This document shows, in pieces, positions 42,504 through 51,136 of a stretch of DNA of 64,000 nt. Position 1 is the stretch's first letter, and each line of letters starts with the position of its first letter. Position numbers and translations under genes: made by a program. The notes under the pieces were generated by a model. The model saw only the letters and a program-made list of their open reading frames with translations, ran no database searches and was not told the origin of the DNA. The DNA lies in the NCBI GenBank assembly GCA_041485885.1, contig JBGPKL010000003.1, positions 1 to 64,000 on the forward strand, written 5' to 3'. This DNA comes from JACQFZ01 sp041485885 (GTDB lineage Bacteria > Pseudomonadota > Gammaproteobacteria > Acidiferrobacterales > Sulfurifustaceae).

Positions 42504-43373
42504 ATGCACAATTTCCGGCTCGTTTACCTGAACGGCGAGTTCCTGCCCCCCGAACGGGCGCTGGTATCGGCGTTCGATCGCGGTTTCATCTTCGGCGACG
42601 GCGTGTATGAGGTGATTCCCGTTTTCGGCCGGCGCTTGTTCCGTCTGCCCCATCATCTCACTCGTCTCGAGCGCAGCCTCGAAGCGATACGGTTGTCGAA
42701 CCCGCTTTCGGCGACGGAGTGGGGGCGCGTGTTCACGCGATTGATCGACGAATGCGACGCCGCGGATCAATCGATATATCTGCAAGTGACGCGCGGCGTG
42801 GCGCCACGCGATCATGCCTTTCCGACGCAGACGCGCCCCACGGTGTTCGCCTACGCGCAGCCGCTGAAATATCCTCCGCCCGAGCTGCTGGCTCACGGAG
42901 TCGCGGCGGTTACGGCATCCGACAACCGCTGGCTGCGCTGCGATATCAAAGCGGTGTCGCTGTTACCCAACGCGCTGCTACGGCAACAAGCCATTGAACG
43001 CGGCGCGACGGAAGCAATTCTTGTCCGCGAGGGCTTGGTGACCGAAGGCGCGGCGAGCAACGTCTTCATCGTACGCCGCGGCACGCTGTACACGCCGCCC
43101 AAAGGTCCTTTCATTCTTCCCGGGATAACGCGGGACTTGGTGCTTGAGCTTGCCGCCGCCAACCGCATTCCGGCAAGCGAGGAGCCCCAACCGGAAGCCG
43201 CGCTTTTCGACGCCGACGAGATTTGGCTAACCAGCTCGATGCGTGAAATCACGCCGGTCACGCGCTTGAATGACCGCGCGGTCGGCAGCGGCCGGCCCGG
43301 ACCGATGTACGAGCGCTTGGTTGCGCTGTATCGAGCATATAAGCAAGCGTTCTGCGAAGGGAAAGCAAGCTAG
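42504..43373 (+). CDS. dat: D-amino acid aminotransferase (class IV, PLP)
   Basis: A 289-residue fold-type IV aminotransferase. The N-terminus YLNGEFLPPERALVSAFDRG and FGDGVYEVIPVFGRRLFRLP is typical of D-alanine transaminases; the PLP lysine is Lys149 (RCDIKAVSLLPNALLR); EAILVREGLVTEGAASNVFI follows. It probably interconverts D-Ala and D-Glu with 2-oxo acids, which fits a place after a D-Ala carboxypeptidase. In many Pseudomonas-like genomes this gene sits between dacC and a DUF493 gene before lipB; here no DUF493 gene is present. The stop overlaps the lipB GTG by one base. Confidence 0.92.
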   Translation: MHNFRLVYLNGEFLPPERALVSAFDRGFIFGDGVYEVIPVFGRRLFRLPHHLTRLERSLEAIRLSNPLSATEWGRVFTRLIDECDAADQSIYLQVTRGVAPRDHAFPTQTRPTVFAYAQPLKYPPPELLAHGVAAVTASDNRWLRCDIKAVSLLPNALLRQQAIERGATEAILVREGLVTEGAASNVFIVRRGTLYTPPKGPFILPGITRDLVLELAAANRIPASEEPQPEAALFDADEIWLTSSMREITPVTRLNDRAVGSGRPGPMYERLVALYRAYKQAFCEGKAS

Positions 43374-44056
43374 TGGAACCCTTCACTCCATGCCGCGTGC
43401 GGCGCTTAGCTCGCGTGGAATATCTCACGGCGCTGGAGCGCATGCAGGCGTTCACGCAGACGCGCGGGGCGGAGACTCCCGATGAGATTTGGCTGCTTGA
43501 ACATCCGCCCGTATACACGCTGGGCTTGCGCGCCCGGAATCGATTGCTGCGGCCGGGAAACGACGTGCCGATCGCATGCGCCGATCGCGGCGGCGATGTG
43601 ACGTACCATGGTCCGGGCCAACCGATCGTTTATGTATTGCTCGACCTTGCCCGGCGCCGACTCGGCATTCACGCGCTGGTACGAGCGCTCGAGCAGTCTG
43701 TCATCGATATGCTGCAAGCACTCGGAGTCGCGGCCGCGCGCCGGCCGGGTGCGCCGGGTGTTTACGTCGCCGATCGCAAGATCGCCTCGTTGGGGTTGCG
43801 CGTGCGCGCCGGCCGTAGCTATCACGGCGTAGCGTTGAACACGGCGATGGATCTCGCGCCGTTCGAAGCCATCGATCCCTGCGGCTTTCCAGGGCTTCGC
43901 GCGACGCAGCTCGCCGAGTGGCGGCCGGATGTTCACGCAGCGGATGCGGGCGAGCGATTGTTGCGCCAGGTGCTTTTGCAGTTGGGATATACTGAGGCCT
44001 CAATGCTCCCGCCCAGTCCGAGCGACCGCGTCGACGTTCATCATGCAAGAAGATAA
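43373..44056 (+). CDS. lipB: Octanoyl-ACP:protein N-octanoyltransferase LipB
   Basis: A 227-residue cytosolic enzyme that moves octanoyl groups from ACP to lipoyl domains. Key residues are Lys136 (DRKIASLGLRV) and Cys170 (IDPCGFPGL); RGGDVTYHGPGQPIVYVLLD and HGVALNTAMDLAPF are diagnostic. The start at GTG 43373 overlaps the aminotransferase TAG. The C-terminus overlaps the lipA start by 14 bases, in a different frame. Confidence 0.95.
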   Translation: MEPFTPCRVRRLARVEYLTALERMQAFTQTRGAETPDEIWLLEHPPVYTLGLRARNRLLRPGNDVPIACADRGGDVTYHGPGQPIVYVLLDLARRRLGIHALVRALEQSVIDMLQALGVAAARRPGAPGVYVADRKIASLGLRVRAGRSYHGVALNTAMDLAPFEAIDPCGFPGLRATQLAEWRPDVHAADAGERLLRQVLLQLGYTEASMLPPSPSDRVDVHHARR

Positions 44057-44981
44057 ATCAGTCAGGGATGGCAGGGGCGCCGCCAAGACGGCGCGCATCC
44101 CGATAAAAATTTCGCCCAAGGAACCGCTGCGCAAGCCTTCGTGGATTCGCGCGCGCTCACCGACGCATCCGGAGGTCGGTCGACTGAAGACGCTGCTGCG
44201 CGCGCATCAGCTCAATACCGTGTGTGAGGAAGCGTCGTGCCCGAACATCGGCGAGTGCTTCGCCCGTGGGACTGCGACCTTCATGATCATGGGGCGATTG
44301 TGCACGCGGCGTTGTCCGTTTTGCGATGTGGCGCACGGCCGGCCGAATCCGCTCGATCCACACGAGCCCGAGAATCTCGCGCGCGCCATTGCCGCGATGG
44401 GCTTGAGGTTCGTCGTCATTACCTCCGTCGATCGGGACGACTTGCGCGACGGCGGCGCGGCGCACTTCGTGGCCTGTATCGAGGCAGTGCGCGCGCAAAC
44501 TCCCGCTACTTCGATCGAGGTGCTGGTGCCCGATTTTCGCGGGCGACTCCCGGTAGCGCTTGACGTTCTCGGGCGCGCGCTACCCGATGTGTTCAACCAC
44601 AACTTGGAGACGATCCCGCGTCTCTACAAAGCCGCGCGCCCGGGCGCCGACTATCGACATTCTCTGGAGCTGCTGCGCCAGTTCAAGGCACGCTATCTGG
44701 GCATTCCCACGAAGTCCGGCTTGATGGTGGGGCTCGGTGAATCGAACGCGGAGATCGAGTCCGTCATGCGGGATCTGCGCGAGGTGGGATGCGATATGCT
44801 GACGATCGGGCAGTACCTGCAGCCAAGCCGCCACCATTTGCCGGTCGAGCGTTTTGCGACGCCCGCGGAGTTCGACGGCTTCGCCCAATTCGGTCGCGAG
44901 CTCGGTTTCCGAAACGTGGCAAGCGGGCCGATGGTGCGCTCGTCCTATCATGCCGAGAGTCAAGCGCGCGGCACGTTCTGA
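44043..44981 (+). CDS. lipA: Lipoyl synthase LipA
   Basis: A 312-residue radical-SAM enzyme inserting two sulfur atoms into protein-bound octanoate. The auxiliary cluster cysteines are C61, C66 and C72 (CEEASCPNIGEC), and the radical-SAM cysteines C87, C91 and C94 (CTRRCPFC). The closing RSSYHAE contains the Ser that ligates the auxiliary cluster. The start is ATG 44043 (MQEDKSV); a longer in-frame version from 43929 would overlap lipB much more. Confidence 0.97.
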   Translation: MQEDKSVRDGRGAAKTARIPIKISPKEPLRKPSWIRARSPTHPEVGRLKTLLRAHQLNTVCEEASCPNIGECFARGTATFMIMGRLCTRRCPFCDVAHGRPNPLDPHEPENLARAIAAMGLRFVVITSVDRDDLRDGGAAHFVACIEAVRAQTPATSIEVLVPDFRGRLPVALDVLGRALPDVFNHNLETIPRLYKAARPGADYRHSLELLRQFKARYLGIPTKSGLMVGLGESNAEIESVMRDLREVGCDMLTIGQYLQPSRHHLPVERFATPAEFDGFAQFGRELGFRNVASGPMVRSSYHAESQARGTF

Positions 44982-45815
44982 ATGCTGACGATCGCCAAGG
45001 CGGTAGGCGTGTTACTGACGCCGCCCGGTATCATCGTTGTCCTCGTCGTACTCGGTCTCCTTCTTCAGTCGCGCTGGCGCTATTTCGGAACCGCTCTCCT
45101 GTGGGGTAGCGTCCTGGCGCTGTTTGTTCTAAGTCTGCCGGTGACCGGTTACTTTCTCCTGCATACGCTCGAAGGCTCTGTTGAACCGCTGTCGATGACC
45201 GACACGTCGCTGCGCGAACGGGCGCAAGCGATCGTGGTGCTGGGAGGCGGTCGCGCCGACGACGCGCCGGAATACGGCGGGGATACGGTCAATGACTACA
45301 CGCTAGAACGCCTTCGTTACGCGGCACGACTGCATCGCGCAACCGGACTCCCGCTACTGGTGACCGGCGGTTCGGTATTCGGCGAGCCCGTATCCGAAGC
45401 AGAGTTGATGCAAGAATCGCTCGTTCGGGATTTCCAGGTACGGGCCGCCTGGGTCGAGTCGCGTTCACGCACGACGTATGAAAACGCCGTCTACTCCCGC
45501 GCGATTCTTGAAGCGGCGGGGATACGGCGAGTTTTTTTGGTTACCCATGCCCGCCACATACCGCGCGCGCTGTGGGCCTTTCGTCAGGCCGGAATCGAGG
45601 TGATTGCGGCGCCAACCAGCTATTCCGTTCGCGGTTCTCGTACTACGGTGCTCGATTTTCTTCCCTCCATGCGCGGCCTATCATCCAGCAGCGCCGCCGC
45701 GCACGAATGGACGGGACTTTTATGGTATCGCCTGGTGCATGGTTCCGCGCAAACCCCCGCATCGCCGCCCGGCCAAGCCTCCATCTACAGGTCGAAAGTT
45801 TCGTTACCGGTCTAA
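44982..45815 (+). CDS. DUF218/YdcF-ElyC family membrane protein
   Basis: 277 residues: two N-terminal membrane helices (about 10-30 and 38-60) and a DUF218 domain (QAIVVLGGGRADDAPEYGGD, LPLLVTGGSVFGEPVSEAEL, ESRSRTTYENAVYSRAIL, FLVTHARHIPRALWAFRQAG). ElyC, the closest E. coli type, affects undecaprenyl-phosphate recycling and envelope biogenesis. It begins at the base after the lipA stop, so it is probably in the same transcript as the cell-wall and lipoate genes. Confidence 0.9.
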   Translation: MLTIAKAVGVLLTPPGIIVVLVVLGLLLQSRWRYFGTALLWGSVLALFVLSLPVTGYFLLHTLEGSVEPLSMTDTSLRERAQAIVVLGGGRADDAPEYGGDTVNDYTLERLRYAARLHRATGLPLLVTGGSVFGEPVSEAELMQESLVRDFQVRAAWVESRSRTTYENAVYSRAILEAAGIRRVFLVTHARHIPRALWAFRQAGIEVIAAPTSYSVRGSRTTVLDFLPSMRGLSSSSAAAHEWTGLLWYRLVHGSAQTPASPPGQASIYRSKVSLPV

Positions 45816-46033
45816 AGCACTTCTAGCGCCCCCATGGTCGCCGCCGGCTTGGCGCGCGGTGTGCCGGCGAGATCCAGCGCGACCAAATCGATGTGCGATT
45901 CGATCTCCGAGCCATTCCCGCTGCCTTCATGACCAATCGTGTTCGCCGAATCTCCTGCGCCTCTTCCATCGCCTCCACACGCGCTTAAGCAAAGGCAGGT
46001 GAGCAACACAAACCGAAACCCGTGATCAAGCAT
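45812..46033 (-). CDS. Possible small lipoprotein (73 aa)
   Basis: ATG 46033 opens a frame with a convincing type II signal: MLDHGFRFVLLTCLCLSAC, lipobox LSAC, followed by a Gly/Asp-rich mature part. The rest (HIDLVALDLAGTPRAKPAAT) matches no family known to me. Its stop overlaps the stop of the DUF218 gene. It could be a chance frame; the lipobox is the only support. Confidence 0.35.
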   Translation of the reverse strand: MLDHGFRFVLLTCLCLSACGGDGRGAGDSANTIGHEGSGNGSEIESHIDLVALDLAGTPRAKPAATMGALEVL

Positions 46034-46255
46034 TTTTGATCCCCATAGTGTTTCCGCGCGCATTTCACCTTGATGCACTTCATTAGGAAAGACTTGAGGA
46101 GCTGCGAATCGCTGAGCGGACTCGGAGGACGGATCAATGGCGCCATGACGGAACGGCGATTGAGGCTCCGAGACAGCCCTTCCCGGACGTTGTGACCGCC
46201 GAGCGGGGTATGTCGCTTGGGTTGCGCCGGAGATAGCCGCGGCGTTGGTGCCGCG

Positions 46256-48838
46256 CTAGGGAAAATCCGCTCCGTGAACGCTACCCGGCCCGCTCACCGC
46301 GGTGAGTTCACGTAGCGCCCGCGTCACTTGGATCAGCTCGTTATCGAGGCGACGTAACATTTGTTCTCCTTCGCGACGAAAGTCGAGTAATCCTTTGCCT
46401 TCGATGTCGTGGCATACCTGCACCAATCTCAACGCTCCTACGTTGGCGCAGTTCCCCTTCAGTGCATGCAGGAGGTCGCAAAACGCGGCGTGATTTTTCT
46501 TTGCCACGGCATCGGTAAGGTCATTCAGCAGTCGCCGGCTTTCGCACTCGAATTCGCGGATGATATGCGTTACGGCGGTTGGATCGTTGTAGAGCCGATC
46601 GAGCTCGGTGATGACCTCGGTGTTTAGGGCCGGGATATCTTCCGTTGCCGTTTCTACGCTATACCGGCGAGCAAGATCGTACACTTCGGTCTCTTCGAGG
46701 AGTTTTTCTATGGTGCTTACGATGGCGCTGGCGGTCGCCGGTTTCGTGAGATAGGCATCGGCTCCCGACTCGGCGGTCGCGAGTTTTGCGTCTACGGTAG
46801 CATTTGCCGTCAACATAACGACCGGGATCTTCGTGCTCCGTCGCAGCATTCGATACTGTTTTATCACGGCGATTCCGTCCATACCGGGCATGTGCATATC
46901 GAGAACCGCGGCTCGGTATCGCCCCTTGAGCATCATTTCCAGGGCCTGTTCACCGCCTTCCGCGGCGTCGACCTCGTAGCTCGCGGTTTCGAGGATCTTT
47001 CGCAGAATCATTAAATTGGTTCGATTGTCATCCGCGATCAGCAGGCGTGCGCGCCGACGGGTAACTTGTCCCCACACCCACGGCTCGACCCGAATCACTC
47101 CACGTTCCGCATCCGTGTTATACAAGCCGCTCGAGTGCAGTGCGTTGAAAAGAACCCCTGGAGCGACGTCATAAGGTACCAGCGACGCATAACCCCATTT
47201 CCGCAGCTGCGCCTCTCCCGGCGATACCTCGCCGACAAGAAACGCGGGGGTAAACGACAGCGATGCCTTATTGAGAAAATCGTCTCCGCGGTGTCCCCCA
47301 CCGCTGGTTAACACCGCGGCACTGTCCATCAATACCGCGTGGATAGGATTACTCAAACGGATACTGCGCCCGAGCAGACCGGTCGCTTCGGCGATTGTAG
47401 GAACGATCGTTAGTAATGCCCCGCAGCCGCGCATCAACGTTCCGATGTACTCGCGCACTGCGGCGTTCTCGGAGACCAGTAACGCGCGAAAACCCGCGAG
47501 TTGGGTCGAACTCAACCCAGAGGTTGACGGGCGCGCAAATTGAATTTCGGCGTAGAACGTACTTCCTTCGCCCTTCACGCTGGTGACCTGAAGGCGGCCG
47601 CCCATCAACTTCACCAGTTGTTCGGAGATCGTGGCTCCGAGTCCGGTGCCGCCACGGCGTCGTGTGATCGTCGTGTCTTCCTGCGAAAACGCTTCGAAAA
47701 TCCGGCGCTGCGCGTCAGCGTCGATACCGATACCGGTATCGTGAACGTCGAAACGAACCGCCGCCGATCGCTCGTCTTGACGAACCAAACGGGCTTCGAG
47801 CGAAACGTGGCCGACCTCCGTGAACTTGACGGCGTTGGAAAGGAGATTCAGCAGCACTTCGTGAAGATGATGCGGATCGCCTATCAGCCGATAGGGTATA
47901 GCAGGATCGATCCGGAGCATGAGACGCAGGCTCTTTTCCAGCGCGACGTTTCGTACCAAGCGCGTAGCGCGATTTAACACTTCGTGTAGATCAAACTCGA
48001 TGCGGTCGATGGTCAGCTTTCCCGCTTCGATCTTGCCGAAGTCGAGCACGTTGTCGATCTGGCGCAAGGAAACGTTTACCGACTCCTTGATCACCTCCAA
48101 CAACGAGCGGTCCTCGCGCGTGAGCCGCTTATTGGCCGCCAGCAACTCGGTGGTACCGAGGATACCGTTGAGCGGAGTGCGCAACTCATGGCTCATGCGG
48201 GCCAGAAAGCGGCTCTTTGCCGCACTCGCTTCCTCCGCCCGCTCGGTAGCGGTAGCCAGCTGATGAATCAAGTGAGCTGCATACGCCGGCAGAACGGTGA
48301 GCGCGATAACGACGGCGGCTGAAACGGCGGCCAGCTCATTCCATACGTCGGACAGAATTACGACGGCGGAAAATCCCAGCAAGCTCAGCACGGCGCTTAC
48401 GAACATAGCGCCAAGCCCAAAGCGGAAACCGTTGCCCAGCGTCATCCACAAATACAGCATGAACAAGGGAATGCCAGCCGGACCCGTGTCGATCATGAGA
48501 TAACTAATCATGGCGGCGTCAGCAACGTTAGCGAACAACCGTCGCGCCGCGGAAGAACCTCTGCGTGCCAGGACCCATACCAGCACCGATACGCCCAAGT
48601 AACCGACCAGGGAGACGAGCCACGTCGGAGGACCGACATCGAAGGCAATCGGAAGCTGAGTCTGTGTAAGATAAGCGAGCAAACAGATCGCCACAGCGAT
48701 ACGCACAGCGGCTTGCCCTTGCTCGCGGGCAGTCTCGTTACGGCCTTCTGGTCTTATGCGCCGAATAAACGCGCGAAAGCCAGGGCCCAAAATTTTCTGA
48801 ATGGCCTGCGTGATGTGGACGAGCCAACTCTCGTTCAT
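46256..48838 (-). CDS. RpfC-like hybrid sensor histidine kinase
   Basis: 860 residues: a five-helix membrane sensor (about 45-195), HisKA with His217 (RMSHELRTPLNGILG), HATPase (LLSNAVKFT, DTGIGIDADAQ, GGTGLGATI), a degenerate receiver-like domain (about 455-590; LLVSENAAVREYIGTLM lacks the acidic pair), a complete receiver (about 597-720; LLIADDNRTNLMILRK, VLDMHMPGMDG) and a C-terminal Hpt (LHALKGNCANVGA). The layout matches RpfC, the sensor of diffusible signal factor. No rpfF or rpfG is adjacent in the window, so the ligand is open. Confidence 0.9.
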   Translation of the reverse strand: MNESWLVHITQAIQKILGPGFRAFIRRIRPEGRNETAREQGQAAVRIAVAICLLAYLTQTQLPIAFDVGPPTWLVSLVGYLGVSVLVWVLARRGSSAARRLFANVADAAMISYLMIDTGPAGIPLFMLYLWMTLGNGFRFGLGAMFVSAVLSLLGFSAVVILSDVWNELAAVSAAVVIALTVLPAYAAHLIHQLATATERAEEASAAKSRFLARMSHELRTPLNGILGTTELLAANKRLTREDRSLLEVIKESVNVSLRQIDNVLDFGKIEAGKLTIDRIEFDLHEVLNRATRLVRNVALEKSLRLMLRIDPAIPYRLIGDPHHLHEVLLNLLSNAVKFTEVGHVSLEARLVRQDERSAAVRFDVHDTGIGIDADAQRRIFEAFSQEDTTITRRRGGTGLGATISEQLVKLMGGRLQVTSVKGEGSTFYAEIQFARPSTSGLSSTQLAGFRALLVSENAAVREYIGTLMRGCGALLTIVPTIAEATGLLGRSIRLSNPIHAVLMDSAAVLTSGGGHRGDDFLNKASLSFTPAFLVGEVSPGEAQLRKWGYASLVPYDVAPGVLFNALHSSGLYNTDAERGVIRVEPWVWGQVTRRRARLLIADDNRTNLMILRKILETASYEVDAAEGGEQALEMMLKGRYRAAVLDMHMPGMDGIAVIKQYRMLRRSTKIPVVMLTANATVDAKLATAESGADAYLTKPATASAIVSTIEKLLEETEVYDLARRYSVETATEDIPALNTEVITELDRLYNDPTAVTHIIREFECESRRLLNDLTDAVAKKNHAAFCDLLHALKGNCANVGALRLVQVCHDIEGKGLLDFRREGEQMLRRLDNELIQVTRALRELTAVSGPGSVHGADFP

Positions 48839-49477
48839 CGTATCAACGCTCTTTGTCGATATGTCTCGTTCGCGTCGATTCTCGTCTGAGCCCGCCGACT
48901 CGAATAGGCGTCACGCAGTCGCTGCAGCAGCTCTATCGAACGCGTGCGCATGATGTCGGCTCTAATACCCGTCGACCAACAGTGGCCTCAGGGATCGGAC
49001 GGCTGCAAAGGACACGCTGTAGTCGTTTCACGGAAACACCGACCCGAGAATCTGGAAGCTTACTTTATTGGCGTTGCAAATCACGTTCGCTGCCCGCCCC
49101 TCCGCAATGCGCTCGCACGTGGATAGAAATGTTTGGCCGGGCCAACGAAATCCAGGCAGTTACTCACGACCGCTCCTACCGTTTGCCGACGATGGCCTCA
49201 GGGCGACAGCCGTAGTATGAATAGAAACCTCACCTCATACACTAGTCGACAAAAGCCACGTATCTTGGAGCGAATCTGTTGAGCTTCCCTACTCATCGGG
49301 AAAATATAGCCGTTCTTGCTCGTTACCGCCCTCTTGAGTGCTTTAACTTAGCGCTAGTTCGTCGTCGCGGGAAGCGGGGGCAACCGTGACAAAACAGCTA
49401 GATAGTACGGCGTCTTAAGGATTTCATACCGATAAATCGACTAAACGTCATACACGCCCTTGTGAAAGAAGCCGCGT
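48839..49477. other. 639-base intergenic region without a confident gene
   Basis: No homologous protein is recognisable on either strand. A plus-strand frame at 48853-49215 has no family features. On the minus strand a short frame from ATG 48951 (MRTRSIELLQRLRDAYSSRR) runs to just inside the RpfC-like gene's upstream region and could be a 38-residue leader peptide, but evidence is weak. The 49200-49477 part is more AT-rich and unstructured to the eye. Confidence 0.4.
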
Positions 49478-50968
49478 TCAGTATTTCTCCGGGCTTAGCA
49501 CCCTGGTGACGGCCTGATGCCAGCCTTTTAGGAGTCGCTGTACCTCATCGCGGTCCATCTTTGGCTCGAATACGCGATCCGACTGCCACTGAGCGGAGAT
49601 CTCCTGGATGTCGGTCCATATTCCAGCGGCTAGCCCCGCGAGGTAGGCGGCACCTAGCGCGGTCGTCTCGAGGACGCGCGGGCGCACGACCGGTACGCCC
49701 AGCAGATCGGCTTGAAACTGCAATAACAAATCGTTCGCCGCCGCACCGCCATCGACCCGCAGTTCCGATACCTTGTGGCCGGCGTCCGCCTCCATTGCGC
49801 TCAATAGATCGGCCGCTTGAAAGGCGATCGACTCGATCGCGGCACGCGCGATGTGACCCGCGGTCGTTCCACGCGTGAGGCCGAACATTCCACCTCGCGC
49901 GTACGGATCCCAATATGGCGCCCCGAGGCCCGTAAAAGCAGGAACCAAGAATACGCCGCCGTCATCAGGAACTGACAAGGCAAGCGCCTCAACGTCGGAC
50001 GACTGCTTGATGATACCAAGCCCATCGCGCAGCCACTGAACCACGGCGCCGCTCACGAAGACGCTCCCTTCGAGCGCGAAACGCGGCGCCCCCGCGAGCT
50101 GCGCGGCCGAAGTGGTAATCAAGCCGTGCGTGGATGTCCTCGGCTCCGTGCCGGTCTGCATCAACATGAAACAGCCGGTCCCGTAGGTGCTCTTCGCCAT
50201 GCCGGGCTCGTGGCAGGCCTGCCCGAACAACGCCGCTTGTTGATCGCCGGCGATGCCGGCGATGAGGAGAGGGGCCCCGAGCAGTCCTGCTTCCGTTTCC
50301 CCGTAGCGATGACTGGACGGCAGCACCTCGGGCAATAGCGCACGCGGAACGTTGAGTATGCCGAGTAGTTCCTCGTCCCATGTATTACGGCGGATGTCGT
50401 ACATCAACGTGCGCGACGCATTGCTCACGTCCGTGACGTGCAGGCGACCGCCGGTCAAGTTCCACACCAACCACGTATCGACGGTGCCGAACGCGAGCTT
50501 GCCGGCCTGCGCATCGCGGCGTGCTCCCGTCACGTTATCCAAAATCCAAGCGAGCTTGGTGCCGGAGAAATACGGGTCGAGCACCAACCCGGTCCTTGCG
50601 CGGAATTTTTCTTCCAAGCCGCGCGCCTTTAACTCGTTGCAAAAATCTGCGGTGCGCCGATCCTGCCAGACAATAGCGTTGCAGATCGGTCTGCCGGTGG
50701 CGCGTTCCCAGACGACCGTCGTTTCGCGTTGGTTGGCGATGCCAATGGCCGTAATTTGTCTTGCGCTCAACCGCGCGCGCGAGATCGCCTCTCGAGCCAC
50801 CTGAATTTGCGATTGCCATATCTCAAGCGCGTTGTGCTCCACCCAGCCGGACGCCGGGAAGATCTGTCGGACTTCTTGTTGCGCCGTCGCGAGCACATTG
50901 CCGTTGTGATCGAAGACGATCGCGCGCGAGCTGGTGGTACCCTGATCGAAGGCAAGAATGTGACTCAT
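49478..50968 (-). CDS. glpK: Glycerol kinase
   Basis: A 496-residue cytosolic FGGY-family kinase making glycerol-3-phosphate with ATP. Marks are ILAFDQGTTSSRAIVFDHNG, IGIANQRETTVVWERATGRP, VWQDRRTADFC, DPYFSGTKLAWIL, GIAGDQQAALFGQ, ESIAFQAADLL and RVDGGAAANDLLLQFQADLL. It lies 168 bases downstream of glpD on the same strand. No glycerol facilitator gene (glpF) or glpR repressor gene is in the window. Confidence 0.97.
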   Translation of the reverse strand: MSHILAFDQGTTSSRAIVFDHNGNVLATAQQEVRQIFPASGWVEHNALEIWQSQIQVAREAISRARLSARQITAIGIANQRETTVVWERATGRPICNAIVWQDRRTADFCNELKARGLEEKFRARTGLVLDPYFSGTKLAWILDNVTGARRDAQAGKLAFGTVDTWLVWNLTGGRLHVTDVSNASRTLMYDIRRNTWDEELLGILNVPRALLPEVLPSSHRYGETEAGLLGAPLLIAGIAGDQQAALFGQACHEPGMAKSTYGTGCFMLMQTGTEPRTSTHGLITTSAAQLAGAPRFALEGSVFVSGAVVQWLRDGLGIIKQSSDVEALALSVPDDGGVFLVPAFTGLGAPYWDPYARGGMFGLTRGTTAGHIARAAIESIAFQAADLLSAMEADAGHKVSELRVDGGAAANDLLLQFQADLLGVPVVRPRVLETTALGAAYLAGLAAGIWTDIQEISAQWQSDRVFEPKMDRDEVQRLLKGWHQAVTRVLSPEKY

Positions 50969-51136
50969 CGTCCGGAACCTCGCTGATAGTCGTCACTGTG
51001 CGGATCACACATCCGGTGACGGATTACGTACATTCTATTTTGCGTCGTGGCTCTGCGTTGCTCGATCAGGCCCGTCTCGCGAGCGAGATCCACGCCGGCG
51101 ACATACTCCTCGGCTCCGACTCGCAGGCTCTCGTTC

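Noticed and set aside
48853..49215. 120-codon plus-strand frame upstream of the RpfC-like gene
   Set aside because: No signal, domain or ribosome site; composition like random translation.
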